64,000 nucleotides of DNA from JAHEFT01 sp963700705 (lineage in GTDB: Bacteria; Pseudomonadota; Gammaproteobacteria; Xanthomonadales; SZUA-36). Made by a program: the position numbers and the translations under genes. Below are positions 56,731 to 64,000 of this stretch, in pieces. Under the pieces are notes generated by a model. It saw nothing but the letters and a program-made list of their open reading frames with translations. It searched no databases and was not told the origin of the DNA. The DNA is taken from assembly GCA_963700705.1 (NCBI GenBank), contig CAVOYQ010000012.1:124001-188000 (forward strand), given 5' to 3'. Each line of letters opens with the position of its first letter. Within the stretch, counting starts at the first letter, position 1.

Positions 56731-57363
56731 ATGCAAAACACACCGCTGACACCCACCGCTTACCGCATCGAAACCGGCCGCCTGGTCATGCGCTGCTGGT
56801 CACCGGCAGATGCCCGCCTGTTGCGCGCCTGCCTGGACGACAACGACCAGCACCTGCGGCCCTGGATCCCGTTCATGAAAGACGAACCGCGCAGCCTGGA
56901 GCAGACCGCGGAATGGCTGCGCAGTATCCGGGCGTCTTTTGATTTGCGTCAGAACTATCGCTATGCGGTGTTCGACGCCGGCGGAGAAAATCTACTGGGC
57001 GAGAATATGCTGCTGGGCCGGGTCGGGCCGGGGGCTTTTGAAATCGGCTATTGGACGGACCGGCACGCCGTCGGCCACGGTTACGCCACCGAGGCGACCT
57101 GCGCGATGATCCGCCTGGCGTTTGACAGCTGCAAAGCCGACCGGCTGGAAATCCACTGCGAACCGAATAATGCAGCCAGCGCGGCGATCCCGCGCAGCCT
57201 GGGCTTCACCCACGACGCCACCCTGCCGAGACGATCAACCAATTCAGAGGGTGAAATCTGCGACCTGATGATCTGGAGCCTGTTTGCCGAGGACTACCCG
57301 GCAACGCCTGCTGCAAAAACAAGCATGCAGGCGTTCGACTGCCTGGGCGATCCGATTATTTAA
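56731..57363 (+). CDS. GNAT acetyltransferase, RimJ/RimL type
   Basis: 210 residues. RimJ/RimL-like N-acetyltransferase: it begins with YRIETGRLVMRCWSPADARL, then LLGENMLLGRVGPGAFEIGYW and the acetyl-CoA loop VGHGYATEATCAMIRLAF, then IHCEPNNAASAAIPRSLGFTHDATL. Acceptor unknown (protein N-terminus or small amine). The ATG at 56731 has AAGGGA four bases upstream; the frame is open before it but the region is AT-rich. Confidence 0.88.
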   Translation: MQNTPLTPTAYRIETGRLVMRCWSPADARLLRACLDDNDQHLRPWIPFMKDEPRSLEQTAEWLRSIRASFDLRQNYRYAVFDAGGENLLGENMLLGRVGPGAFEIGYWTDRHAVGHGYATEATCAMIRLAFDSCKADRLEIHCEPNNAASAAIPRSLGFTHDATLPRRSTNSEGEICDLMIWSLFAEDYPATPAAKTSMQAFDCLGDPII

Positions 57364-57378
57364 AACGCCTCCGCGTGC

Positions 57379-57483
57379 TTAGCCGCGGGCCGCTTTCTTC
57401 GCTTTCTTGGCCGCCTTCTTTTCTTTCGGGCTCATGGCCGGTTTTTTCTTGGCTTCTTTGGTCGATTTCTGTTCGTGACTCAT
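57379..57483 (-). CDS. 34-residue lysine/alanine-rich protein
   Basis: Short gene: MSHEQKSTKEAKKKPAMSPK at the N-terminus, continuing with alternating Lys and Ala to the end (KAAKKAKKAARG). Very basic (about 14 lysines in 34 residues), suggesting nucleic-acid binding or a disordered tail-like protein. AGGAG lies seven bases before the ATG. The composition resembles the C-terminal tails of histone-like or helicase proteins, but here it stands alone. No function assigned. Confidence 0.7.
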   Translation of the reverse strand: MSHEQKSTKEAKKKPAMSPKEKKAAKKAKKAARG

Positions 57484-57522
57484 TTTGTTTGCTCCTGGAA
57501 TGGGACCGGAGCTGCTATTTTA

Positions 57523-57588
57523 CCGTAGGAGCGGATTCATCCGCGAATTTTTCCCAAATTTCTATCGCGGATGAATCCGCTCCTACGG
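57523..57588. repeat. REP-like inverted repeat, family B (24-bp perfect arms)
   Basis: Arms 57523-57546 and 57565-57588 are perfect complements around an 18-base loop. The core GTAGGAGCGGATTCATCCGC differs from the 25.5 kb copy at one base. It lies between the small basic protein gene and the S1-domain gene. Confidence 0.92.
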
Positions 57589-57687
57589 AAAAAATGAGTT
57601 ACGCTTAACACATGTGGCCAGGCCGACCAGGATCCGATTCCAACCAAGAGCAAACCTGAAGCACCCGATGCCCAGGCGGGCCAGTGC

Positions 57688-58317
57688 GTGCTGCTGAAAG
57701 TGATCAACACGACGAAGGCCGGCACCTTCATGGAATGGCGCGAGGGGCAGGACCTGCTGATACCCGTCAGCCAGCAACTGGCGCCCATGCAACGGGGTAA
57801 ATCCTACGTGGTTTACCTGCTGCTGGACCCGAACGGGCGCATGATCGGCAGCACCAAGCTGCATCGGCACCTGTCCGAGGAAGCCACGCCGCTCAAATTG
57901 CGCGAAAAAGTCGATTTGATGATCGTCAGCGAAACCGACCTCGGCTACAAGGCGGTGATCAACGGCACGCACCTGGGCCTGCTGTTCAAAAATGAAACCT
58001 TCGAGCAGCTCAAACCCGGTGATAAAACCACCGGCTACATCAAGTCGATCCGCGAAGACCGGAAAATCAACCTCACGCTGAAACTGCACGAGGGCAGCGC
58101 CCAGGATGCGCTGGGCGAACAGATCCTGGAATTCCTCAAGGCCAGCGGCGGCCGTTCAAACCTGACCGACTACAGTCCACCGGAGGCCATCTACAAGCAG
58201 TTCGGCGTCAGCAAAGGCAAATACAAGAAAGCCCTCGGGGCGCTTTACAAGAAGCGCCTGATCAGCCTGGGAAAAGAAGAGATTGCCCTGGCTGCGCCTT
58301 TCAGTGAAAAGGATTGA
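57688..58317 (+). CDS. S1-domain RNA-binding protein (CvfB-like)
   Basis: 209 residues. Resembles CvfB/YitL-type proteins: an S1 segment (LKVINTTKAGTFMEWREGQD), a second OB-like part (VDLMIVSETDLGYKAVINGTHLGLLF), GDKTTGYIKSIREDRKINLTL, and a C-terminal winged-helix piece (IYKQFGVSKGKYKKALGALYKKRLI). The GTG at 57688 begins inside the first strand, so the true N-terminus is probably slightly upstream: an ATG at 57667 would give MPQAGQCVLLKV if one C were added to the adjoining CCC run. Family members influence translation and virulence-gene expression. The 3' end overlaps the convergent toxin gene by 17 bases. Confidence 0.8.
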   Translation: MLLKVINTTKAGTFMEWREGQDLLIPVSQQLAPMQRGKSYVVYLLLDPNGRMIGSTKLHRHLSEEATPLKLREKVDLMIVSETDLGYKAVINGTHLGLLFKNETFEQLKPGDKTTGYIKSIREDRKINLTLKLHEGSAQDALGEQILEFLKASGGRSNLTDYSPPEAIYKQFGVSKGKYKKALGALYKKRLISLGKEEIALAAPFSEKD

Positions 58318-58717
58318 GCACCGGCACACCGCAGGAAACGAAGTCTTTTTCGTTCCGGGTCACCACCGTTAAATCGTGAATCAAGGCGGTTGCTGCAATC
58401 TGTTTATCCAGCGCGTTTTCCGGATTGGGTACGCGTAACACACCCCATAGTTGCGCTATGTCGCAATTAACATCAAGGATGTGGTCCTGGTATTGAAACA
58501 ATAGGGTTTCCAGCCATTGTTCCAATTGATCCGCCTGGCCAGCATCTCCCCGGTGCCGAATGCTGCTCACGCCGCGCCGCAGTTCACCCACGGTTATAAC
58601 CGAAATGTACACTTCAATCTCGTCATCAACCACTTGCTGGAAGAATTCCCAAACACCCCGGTTTGCCTTCAGCCCCTTACGTACTTCGCTGATCACGTTG
58701 GTGTCAATCAAGTACAC
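58301..58717 (-). CDS. PIN-domain toxin, FitB/VapC type
   Basis: 138 residues from a GTG that overlaps the antitoxin stop by 14 bases. PIN RNase fold with acidic residues in YLIDTNVISEVRKG (D5, E11), SVITVGELRRG, NPENALDKQIAATAL and TVVTRNEKDF. Expected to cleave RNA when free of its antitoxin. The overlapping order antitoxin-toxin and the antitoxin type point to FitAB. An ATG at 58759 gives a longer form with an unlikely N-terminus. Confidence 0.88.
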   Translation of the reverse strand: MYLIDTNVISEVRKGLKANRGVWEFFQQVVDDEIEVYISVITVGELRRGVSSIRHRGDAGQADQLEQWLETLLFQYQDHILDVNCDIAQLWGVLRVPNPENALDKQIAATALIHDLTVVTRNEKDFVSCGVPVLNPFH

Positions 58718-58940
58718 GCTGGCTCTGTCCCTCGTCTTCCAATCGCTCAAAATCTTCATCCCTGCCTACATCGGGAATTGCAGCCAGCGCCTCAGCAAAA
58801 CTCCTGCGCACCGGATGCAACAACACGGACTCGAGCAAGGCCCGGTGCTCGGCTTCGGCGCTTCGCCCGTTTTGCGCAGCACGCCGTTTCAGGGCATCAA
58901 CAATTCGCGGGTCCAGTTTCCTGACGATCAGATCAGCCAT
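58704..58940 (-). CDS. Ribbon-helix-helix antitoxin, FitA type
   Basis: 78 residues. N-terminal ribbon-helix-helix DNA-binding part (MADLIVRKLDPRIVDALKRR then AAQNGRSAEAEHRALLESVL), nearly the consensus of FitA-like antitoxins, followed by a toxin-binding C-terminal tail. It should neutralise the PIN toxin and repress the operon. The ATG at 58940, with GGAGAG upstream, is chosen over 58991 because the RHH begins there and 78 residues is typical. A palindrome lies just upstream. Confidence 0.88.
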   Translation of the reverse strand: MADLIVRKLDPRIVDALKRRAAQNGRSAEAEHRALLESVLLHPVRRSFAEALAAIPDVGRDEDFERLEDEGQSQRVLD

Positions 58941-58978
58941 TTCAGCACGCTCTCCATGCTCTTGAAGATATGATAGCA

Positions 58979-58988
58979 ATGATATCAT
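58979..58988. promoter_or_regulatory. Possible FitA operator
   Basis: Perfect 10-base palindrome ATGATATCAT, 39-48 bases before the antitoxin ATG, next to a related ATGATA at 58969-58974. Position and symmetry suit a ribbon-helix-helix operator, but no binding consensus was matched. Confidence 0.4.
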
Positions 58989-59122
58989 CATCTACCCGTC
59001 CAACGCGAAATGGAACCCATTGTGAATCGGCCGGAAAAGCTTCGTAATAGGAAGACCCGCGAATCTTCGTGGGAAAATCCGCAGGCCGGACTGTATCAAC
59101 AGGCTGAAAAATGTGTGGCCGG

Positions 59123-60999
59123 CTAGTTCGCGGACTGAAGCTGCCCCGCTATCCAGGCGTCGATCTTGGCTTCCATCAGGTTCAGCGGCAACGCGCCGTT
59201 TTCCAGGACGGCGTCATGGAAGGTGCGGATATCGAATCTGTCGCCCAGTTGCTCCTGCGCCCGCTGGCGCAATTCCAGGATTTTCAGCATACCCAGCTTG
59301 TATCCCAGCGCCTGGCCCGGCCACACCGCGTAGCGTTCGATTTCCGATGTGGCTTCGTCGATGTGATTGCCTTCGGTCGCAAGTGAATACTCAATGGCCT
59401 GCTCGCGGCTCCAGCCCATCGCATGCATCCCGGTGTCGACCACCAGCCGGACGGCGCGGTGCAGTTCCTGCTGCAGCCGGCCGAGATCATCCACCGGGTC
59501 GTTTTCATAAAGGCCCATCTCGCTGGCCAGGTACTCGGCATAGAGACCCCAGCCTTCACCGGCCGCATTCGAATAGAAAACGGTGTTCAGGATCGGCAGT
59601 GACGGATCCAGCCCCAGCATGGTCTGCAGGTGATGACCCGGATTGGCCTCGTGGTAGACCAGGGTCTGCAGGGAATAAGAAGGAAGCGATGCCGTATCAG
59701 CCAAGAGCAATCCAGAATGTGCCGGGGCGGGTGCCGTCCATCGAGGGCGCGTCATAGAAGGCTCCGCTGGTGGATTTTTCACGTTGCGGCGGCACCACCC
59801 GGATCGCGACTTCCTGCTGCGGCAGTTTGCCGAACCACTCCGGCAACCGGGCATTGGCCAGTTCCAGGTCGGCTTTCAGGCCTGCGACCAGTTCGGCCTT
59901 GCCTTCGGCCGTGTTCGGATAGATGTATTGCGGATCCTGTAGGAGCGAATTCATTCGCGACCCCACGGTCCCTTCGGTTAAACCAATGGCTCTGCAGCAG
60001 CACATCCATTTCACCATGAATACGCTCCACCTCGACCAGCCCGATCGCGTGGATCTCCTCGGGCGAAAGCGTGGTGTCGGTCATTTGCGTGATCATGGCC
60101 CGGTACAGCGCCGCGCCATTCGGCAGCCGGCCAATGCCCGCTTCGTGGCTGGCCATCGGACGGACGGCCGCCAGGGCTTCGATCATTCGGCGGGTTGCAG
60201 GATAGACCTGCTCATCCACCAGGTCGATGGCCTGGGCCACGAATTCATCGGCCCGTTCCAGCCCGGCGTCGTTCAACTTCTGGCTGAAGCTGGTCACCAG
60301 CGAATTCTCGGCAGCCGGAACACGGATGCTTTCGGTCAGGTTTTCAATCGTCCGGTCGATACTGAAATCCGGCGGCAGGACACCCAGTTCGTTATCGAAC
60401 TCCATTTTGCGGACCGCGTCATCGAGCACGAGCGCATAGTTGTTCAGGCGCGTCAGGTAGGCCATGGCGTCGACCCGGGTGCGCACGGCCATCTTGTCCT
60501 CGAGGATCGCCGGTATTTCAACCTGCGGACCCGTCAGGTGTGAAACCACGTACGGGTTGAACCAGACCCCGTAATCGCCCAGCACAAAACCATAGTCCGC
60601 TATGGTTGACGGCGTGTAGGCGCCGAGGGCCTCTGTTTCAACCAGTTCGAGGCTGACTTTCTGATTTTCGGTCAATGCCGATTTGTCGATGCTGGCCAGT
60701 TCATCGAGGATGGCTTTCAGTCCGTCCCGGCGCTCGATTTCACCCACCGGTGAATAATTGCTGAGCCTGCTCGATATGGCCCTGCCCGCCAGGTCGTCCG
60801 GAACACCATAGTAGGTGGCGGTTTCCGGCCTCAAGGCAAAATAATCCTGGGAGATTTTCAGCATCCGGCCATCAAAATCGAGGGGCGGAGCTTCAGCCGT
60901 TTCCATTACCTCCACCCCGGGTGCAGACGCGGGCTGTTCTTCGGTGCAGGCCAGCAGGGCAAGACTGCTTAGCAGGGCGATGCCGAGGTGCTTCATCAT
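59123..60999 (-). CDS. DUF885 zinc-metallopeptidase-like lipoprotein, two frameshifts
   Basis: About 620 residues joined. Lipoprotein signal with LALLAC lipobox, then DUF885: LDFDGRMLKISQDYFALRPE, VVSHLTGPQVEIPA, ALYRAMITQMTDTTLSPEEI and, in the C-terminal part, LVYHEANPGHHLQ, an HExxGHH-type metal site, plus GEGWGLYAEYLASEMG. A shift near 60005 (GEMDVLLQ then IGLTEGTVGSRM) and one near 59700 (PGTFWIAL then ADTASLP) are needed. The segment SRMNSLLQ is encoded by a sequence identical in form to a family B repeat arm (59938-59960). Substrates are unknown peptides. Start at 60999 or 60996. Confidence 0.85.
59938..59960. repeat. Single family B REP-like arm inside DUF885 coding sequence
   Basis: GTAGGAGCGAATTCATTCGC matches the arms at 25.5 and 57.5 kb with paired changes that keep the inner palindrome (GCGAATTCATTCGC versus GCGGATTCATCCGC). 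No second inverted arm is found within 100 bases. On the minus strand it is read in frame. Confidence 0.6.
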
Positions 61000-61150
61000 G
61001 TATGGTGCTCTTGGTGAAATGTGTAAGAAGGGTAACGGCTTTGTCACCAGGAAGCCATACCGGGAGACCTTGACCCGCATTTGCCTTTCCGGTTCGAATT
61101 TCGCGCTCCACCCCATGCACAAACAGGGACTGCGGTCCCGTTATCGGAGC

Positions 61151-62754
61151 CTAGGATGATCCCGACGCAGCCCTGATGCGTTCGAGGATAGCCTCGTAAC
61201 CCGGATCTCCACGCAGCGCAGCAAGATCGTCATCGTGTTCGATCCAGGCAACATTACCCCGGCCGTGAGCCACCGCCCGGTCGAGCAGTTGCAGGGCCCG
61301 TTCGGTGTCTCCCAGCAGAGCGAACGCGCAGGCGCCGTTGTAGGCGGCAATGAAGCTTTCCGGCCGGACCGACAGCGCCTGCTCTACGAATTGCCTCGCG
61401 CTTTCGGCATCATCCAGCCAGGCGGCGCTGACAGCAGCGCGCCCGAGAGCGGCCTCATCATCGGGATGTGCCCGCAAATGGCTCTTGATAGCCACCATCA
61501 TTTTCAACGAGCTTCATGCGCCTCATCGTGCAACCCGAGCTGCTGAAGCGTCATGGCGAGCATGCCCAAGGGCGTGTATTCTTCCGGCGCCAGGCGGCCG
61601 GCCGTGCGGAATAGTTCGGCAGCAGATTCCCTCTGACCGAGCTTGAGATAATGGCGACCGTACTGATAGTAAGTGTAATAGGACGTCGGGTTAAGTCGGA
61701 TTGCCTCCTCGAAATCGCGCGCCGCCCCTGCTCCCGGCCCTGCATCGACATCAGACAGGCCCGTGCGAGCATGGCCTCTGGCATCCAGGGCTCCAGTTCC
61801 AGCGCGCGTCGACTGGCTGCAAACGCTTCTTCGAATTCTGCAGGAGTAACCTCGATCATCTGGCCCTTGACGGCCAGTGCATTGGCCAGTCCGGCATGCG
61901 CCTGGGCGAAGCCGGCATCCTCGGCGATGGAGCGGCGGAACATCGCCGCGGCTTCGGAGATATCGCTGTAGGCGTGCAGCAATTGCTGACCCTTGAGGAA
62001 AAAGTCATATGCCTGCCCATTCCGGGTTCCACCGCGTCCCAGGAGTTCCACCTCGCGGGCGCTGAGCGAGATCCGCAGCGCATCGACCATGCGCTCGGCG
62101 ATCTCGGTCTGAACCGCGAATACATCTTCCAGCTTGCGGTCGTAGCGCTGGGACCAGACCTGATATCCATCGGCTACGTTCAGCAATTGCACCGTGATCC
62201 GCACTCGGTCGTCGGCTTTGCGCACACTGCCCTCAAGCACCGAGCTCACGCTCAGCTGGCGACCTATTTCCCGCACGTCTGCCGAACGGTTCTTGAATTG
62301 GAACGAGGAAGTGCGCGAGGCGACCCGCAAACCACGAATCACGCACAGCGCGTTGATGATCTCCTCGGCCAGGCCATCGCAGAAGTATTCCTGATCGTGC
62401 GCCGGGCTCATGTCAACGAACGGCAGAATGGCAACCGATTCGGTGGGCGGGCGGGCCCGGCACCGGGACCACCGGCTTCTCAGAAACTCCCGGCGTCTCC
62501 CTTGGAAGATCCGGCGTCCGTTCGAAACCGGTCGGTGTTCCATCAAAGGCCCAGGCGAGAATACATGCGATGGGAAATCCCAGGACCAGCAGAGCAATGA
62601 CCAGTGTAAGTGTCCACTCGGGAAGGCCCATGGGCCCGAAGCTGACGTCGGCCACCTGGAGCAGCAGCCATGCCACCACCAGGTAAGCGCCGGCCACCCG
62701 GAATACTTTGCGGCGCTTCAATTCTGCGAACCAGTGCTGTGGCTTCGACTCCAA
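61151..62754 (-). CDS. Membrane-anchored TolB-like/TPR protein (paralogue 4), three frameshifts
   Basis: About 530 residues joined. N-terminus HWFAELKRRKVFRVAGAYLV with two membrane helices and a proline-rich linker. After a shift near 62450 come the TolB-like domain (SVAILPFVDMSPAHDQEYFC, RVASRTSSFQFK, VLEGSVRKADDRVRI, VWSQRYDRKLEDVF) and TPRs. A second shift near 61735 restores AARDFEEAIRLNPTSYYTYY, and a third near 61515 joins EAHEAR to LKMMVAIKSHLRAHPDDE. It ends EAILERIRAASGSS. It is closest to paralogue 1 (same FCDGLxxEL and VASRTSSF motifs). Confidence 0.83.
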
Positions 62755-62841
62755 GGGCTTACTCGCATGGTGGCAATTGTCGGGTGATTATACCGAGACC
62801 GAGCGGCTCTGGAGAGCAGAAGCGCACGCCAATCGGATATT

Positions 62842-63975
62842 TCAGGGTTTGCCCTTGCGACCCGAGCCTACCGTGACTTCCACGGTGGCACTTGGTGCGG
62901 ATTCACTGCCCGCGCTGAATGCAGTCACGCGGTACAGGTGGTTCCCGTCCTGCACGGTCTCCGCATGGCTCATGACGCCGGCGGGTACGGTGGCCACCTG
63001 TTGGAAATCCGGATTAGCCTTGCCCTTGGGCTTCCAGGCGCGATAGACCTTGTAGGCTGCGCCTGCGTTGACTGTGTCAGTCCAAAAAAGCGAAACCTTG
63101 CTGCCATTCACGGACGCGGCCAGACCGGTGGGCGGTGCGAGCGGTTGCGGTTCGCTGGAACCACCCAGGCGGGTGACCATGATGTAATCGATATCCCAGG
63201 AGAAGCGGCGGTTCAGTGATTCATCACTGACCGGTGCCAGCGAGGCGTTGTAGGCGTCCGGCCAGGTGGTGCCGGCCGCCCACAGGCTGGCCCGCGCCGG
63301 TTGGGCCAGGTCAGGAACGGGGGCTGCCTGCTCATGCACCTTTTCCTCGTTGATCCACCATTCCACACGGCCGGGATACCAGACCATCGCGTAGTCGTTC
63401 CATTGCCGCCAGTCGAAACCGTCGGGCATCAGCATCGCGCCGAGGTGATGCACTCCGTCGTCGTAATTGCTGCCGGGTGCCCCCCAGTCATCCCAACTGG
63501 TCACCAGGACTTCATCCGGCCAGTTGCTCAGCACTTCGAAATCGATTTCATCGGACAGCCAGCGCCCCTTTTGACGCCGTTCGTTGTAGGTGAAAAACGC
63601 CGCCACCAGGCCGCCCTGTTGTGTGTCGAGACGAGCCCGCATGCGGTATTCGATGCCGGCCGGATCGAGGTTGAAATTCTGCAGTGAATAGATCTCGGTG
63701 CCCAATACGCGCTGGCCCGGCGCGGCCGGATTCCAGGTATCGAGCGGCAGGCGGATGAAGGTGTCAGCGCCTTCGACGGCAAACCCGGGCTGATTGCCGA
63801 ACTGGGTGCGGTCGCCGATGTTCCAGGTGGCCAGGCCCCAGGTGCCGGTGTCGAGGGAGGCGCTGTCGAAATCATCGAACAGCAGGATTTCTTCGGCTTG
63901 TGCCACGGGGCTTGCGCTGACCAGCGCCAGAACCAGAAAGGCCAGGCGCGTAAAGTTCAATGTTGTCTGAGACAT
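62842..63975 (-). CDS. GH16-like glycosidase with fibronectin type III domain
   Basis: 377 residues, exported. A signal peptide (LAFLVLALVSASPVAQA) is followed by a jelly-roll GH16-type catalytic domain with the ExDxxE-like site E143-I-D145-F-E147 in LSDEIDFEVL, surrounded by the usual IEYRMRARLDTQQGGLVAAFF and WHxY-like WRQWNDYAMVWYPGRVEWWI strands. Members cleave beta-1,3/1,4-glucans, agar or carrageenan; specificity is not visible. From about residue 285 a fibronectin type III module (PTGLAASVNGSKVSLFWTDT) ends the protein. The ATG at 63975 has AGGCAGGA upstream. Confidence 0.88.
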   Translation of the reverse strand: MSQTTLNFTRLAFLVLALVSASPVAQAEEILLFDDFDSASLDTGTWGLATWNIGDRTQFGNQPGFAVEGADTFIRLPLDTWNPAAPGQRVLGTEIYSLQNFNLDPAGIEYRMRARLDTQQGGLVAAFFTYNERRQKGRWLSDEIDFEVLSNWPDEVLVTSWDDWGAPGSNYDDGVHHLGAMLMPDGFDWRQWNDYAMVWYPGRVEWWINEEKVHEQAAPVPDLAQPARASLWAAGTTWPDAYNASLAPVSDESLNRRFSWDIDYIMVTRLGGSSEPQPLAPPTGLAASVNGSKVSLFWTDTVNAGAAYKVYRAWKPKGKANPDFQQVATVPAGVMSHAETVQDGNHLYRVTAFSAGSESAPSATVEVTVGSGRKGKP

Positions 63976-64000
63976 GATCCTGCCTTCCACGGTGAGGTTC

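Overview
The window looks like chromosome from a fairly GC-rich gammaproteobacterium. Typical housekeeping genes of that class are present (trxC, deaD, yajQ, yjjX, rdgC, trhO, yaiI, pip, an AddA/AddB-like repair pair). The repeated membrane TolB-like/TPR proteins, DUF5916 and DUF885 proteins, and the small multipass and lipoprotein genes resemble Woeseiaceae, Steroidobacterales or Lysobacterales genomes. That placement is an inference and no genus can be given. I see no rRNA, tRNA, CRISPR array, phage or transposase gene.

Layout. 0.1-9.3 kb: a serine hydrolase converges on a roughly 1970-residue fusion protein with an M50-type membrane metalloprotease, a circularly permuted enolase, a long helical middle, a PPDK-type ATP-grasp and a phosphohistidine domain; small membrane, lipoprotein and GNAT genes follow. 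9.3-15.8 kb: DUF5916 outer-membrane protein, DUF4440 protein, TolB/TPR protein, patatin lipoprotein, thioredoxin 2. 16-22.3 kb: AddB-like and AddA-like helicase-nucleases. 22.5-24 kb: two DksA/TraR zinc fingers around a cold-shock protein and an RRM protein. 24-27.9 kb: prolyl aminopeptidase, DUF4124 protein, a second TolB/TPR protein. 28-37 kb: an exported SDR and a cluster of PaaK/CapK-like ligase, AsnB, ATP-grasp, formyltransferase, second ATP-grasp and QueC-like PP-loop protein, bracketed by two identical 57-bp palindromes. 37-48 kb: deaD, third TolB/TPR protein, FAD oxidoreductase, exported barrel-like protein, spermidine-synthase-like protein, the overlapping yajQ-S4-yjjX operon, RssA-like patatin, cupin, yaiI. 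48-57 kb: rdgC, DUF2608 lipoprotein, YkvI-like transporter, trhO, MgtC/DUF4010, cytochrome b561-type protein, OPT transporter, GNAT. 57-64 kb: a 34-residue lysine-rich protein, S1-domain protein, FitAB-type toxin-antitoxin pair, DUF885 lipoprotein, fourth TolB/TPR protein, GH16 glycosidase.

Two features affect the reading of the whole window. First, at least thirteen genes are split by apparent single-base frameshifts while the protein continues in another frame. This fits uncorrected indels in the assembly better than real decay, so split genes are annotated here as single loci. Second, REP-like palindromes of two families recur: a GGGGTCAGAGTAAAGGGACA family and a GTAGGAGCGGATTTATCCGC family.

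The most unusual content is the protease-enolase-dikinase fusion at 1.7-7.6 kb. The second candidate for an undescribed system is the palindrome-bracketed ligase cluster at 29-37 kb.
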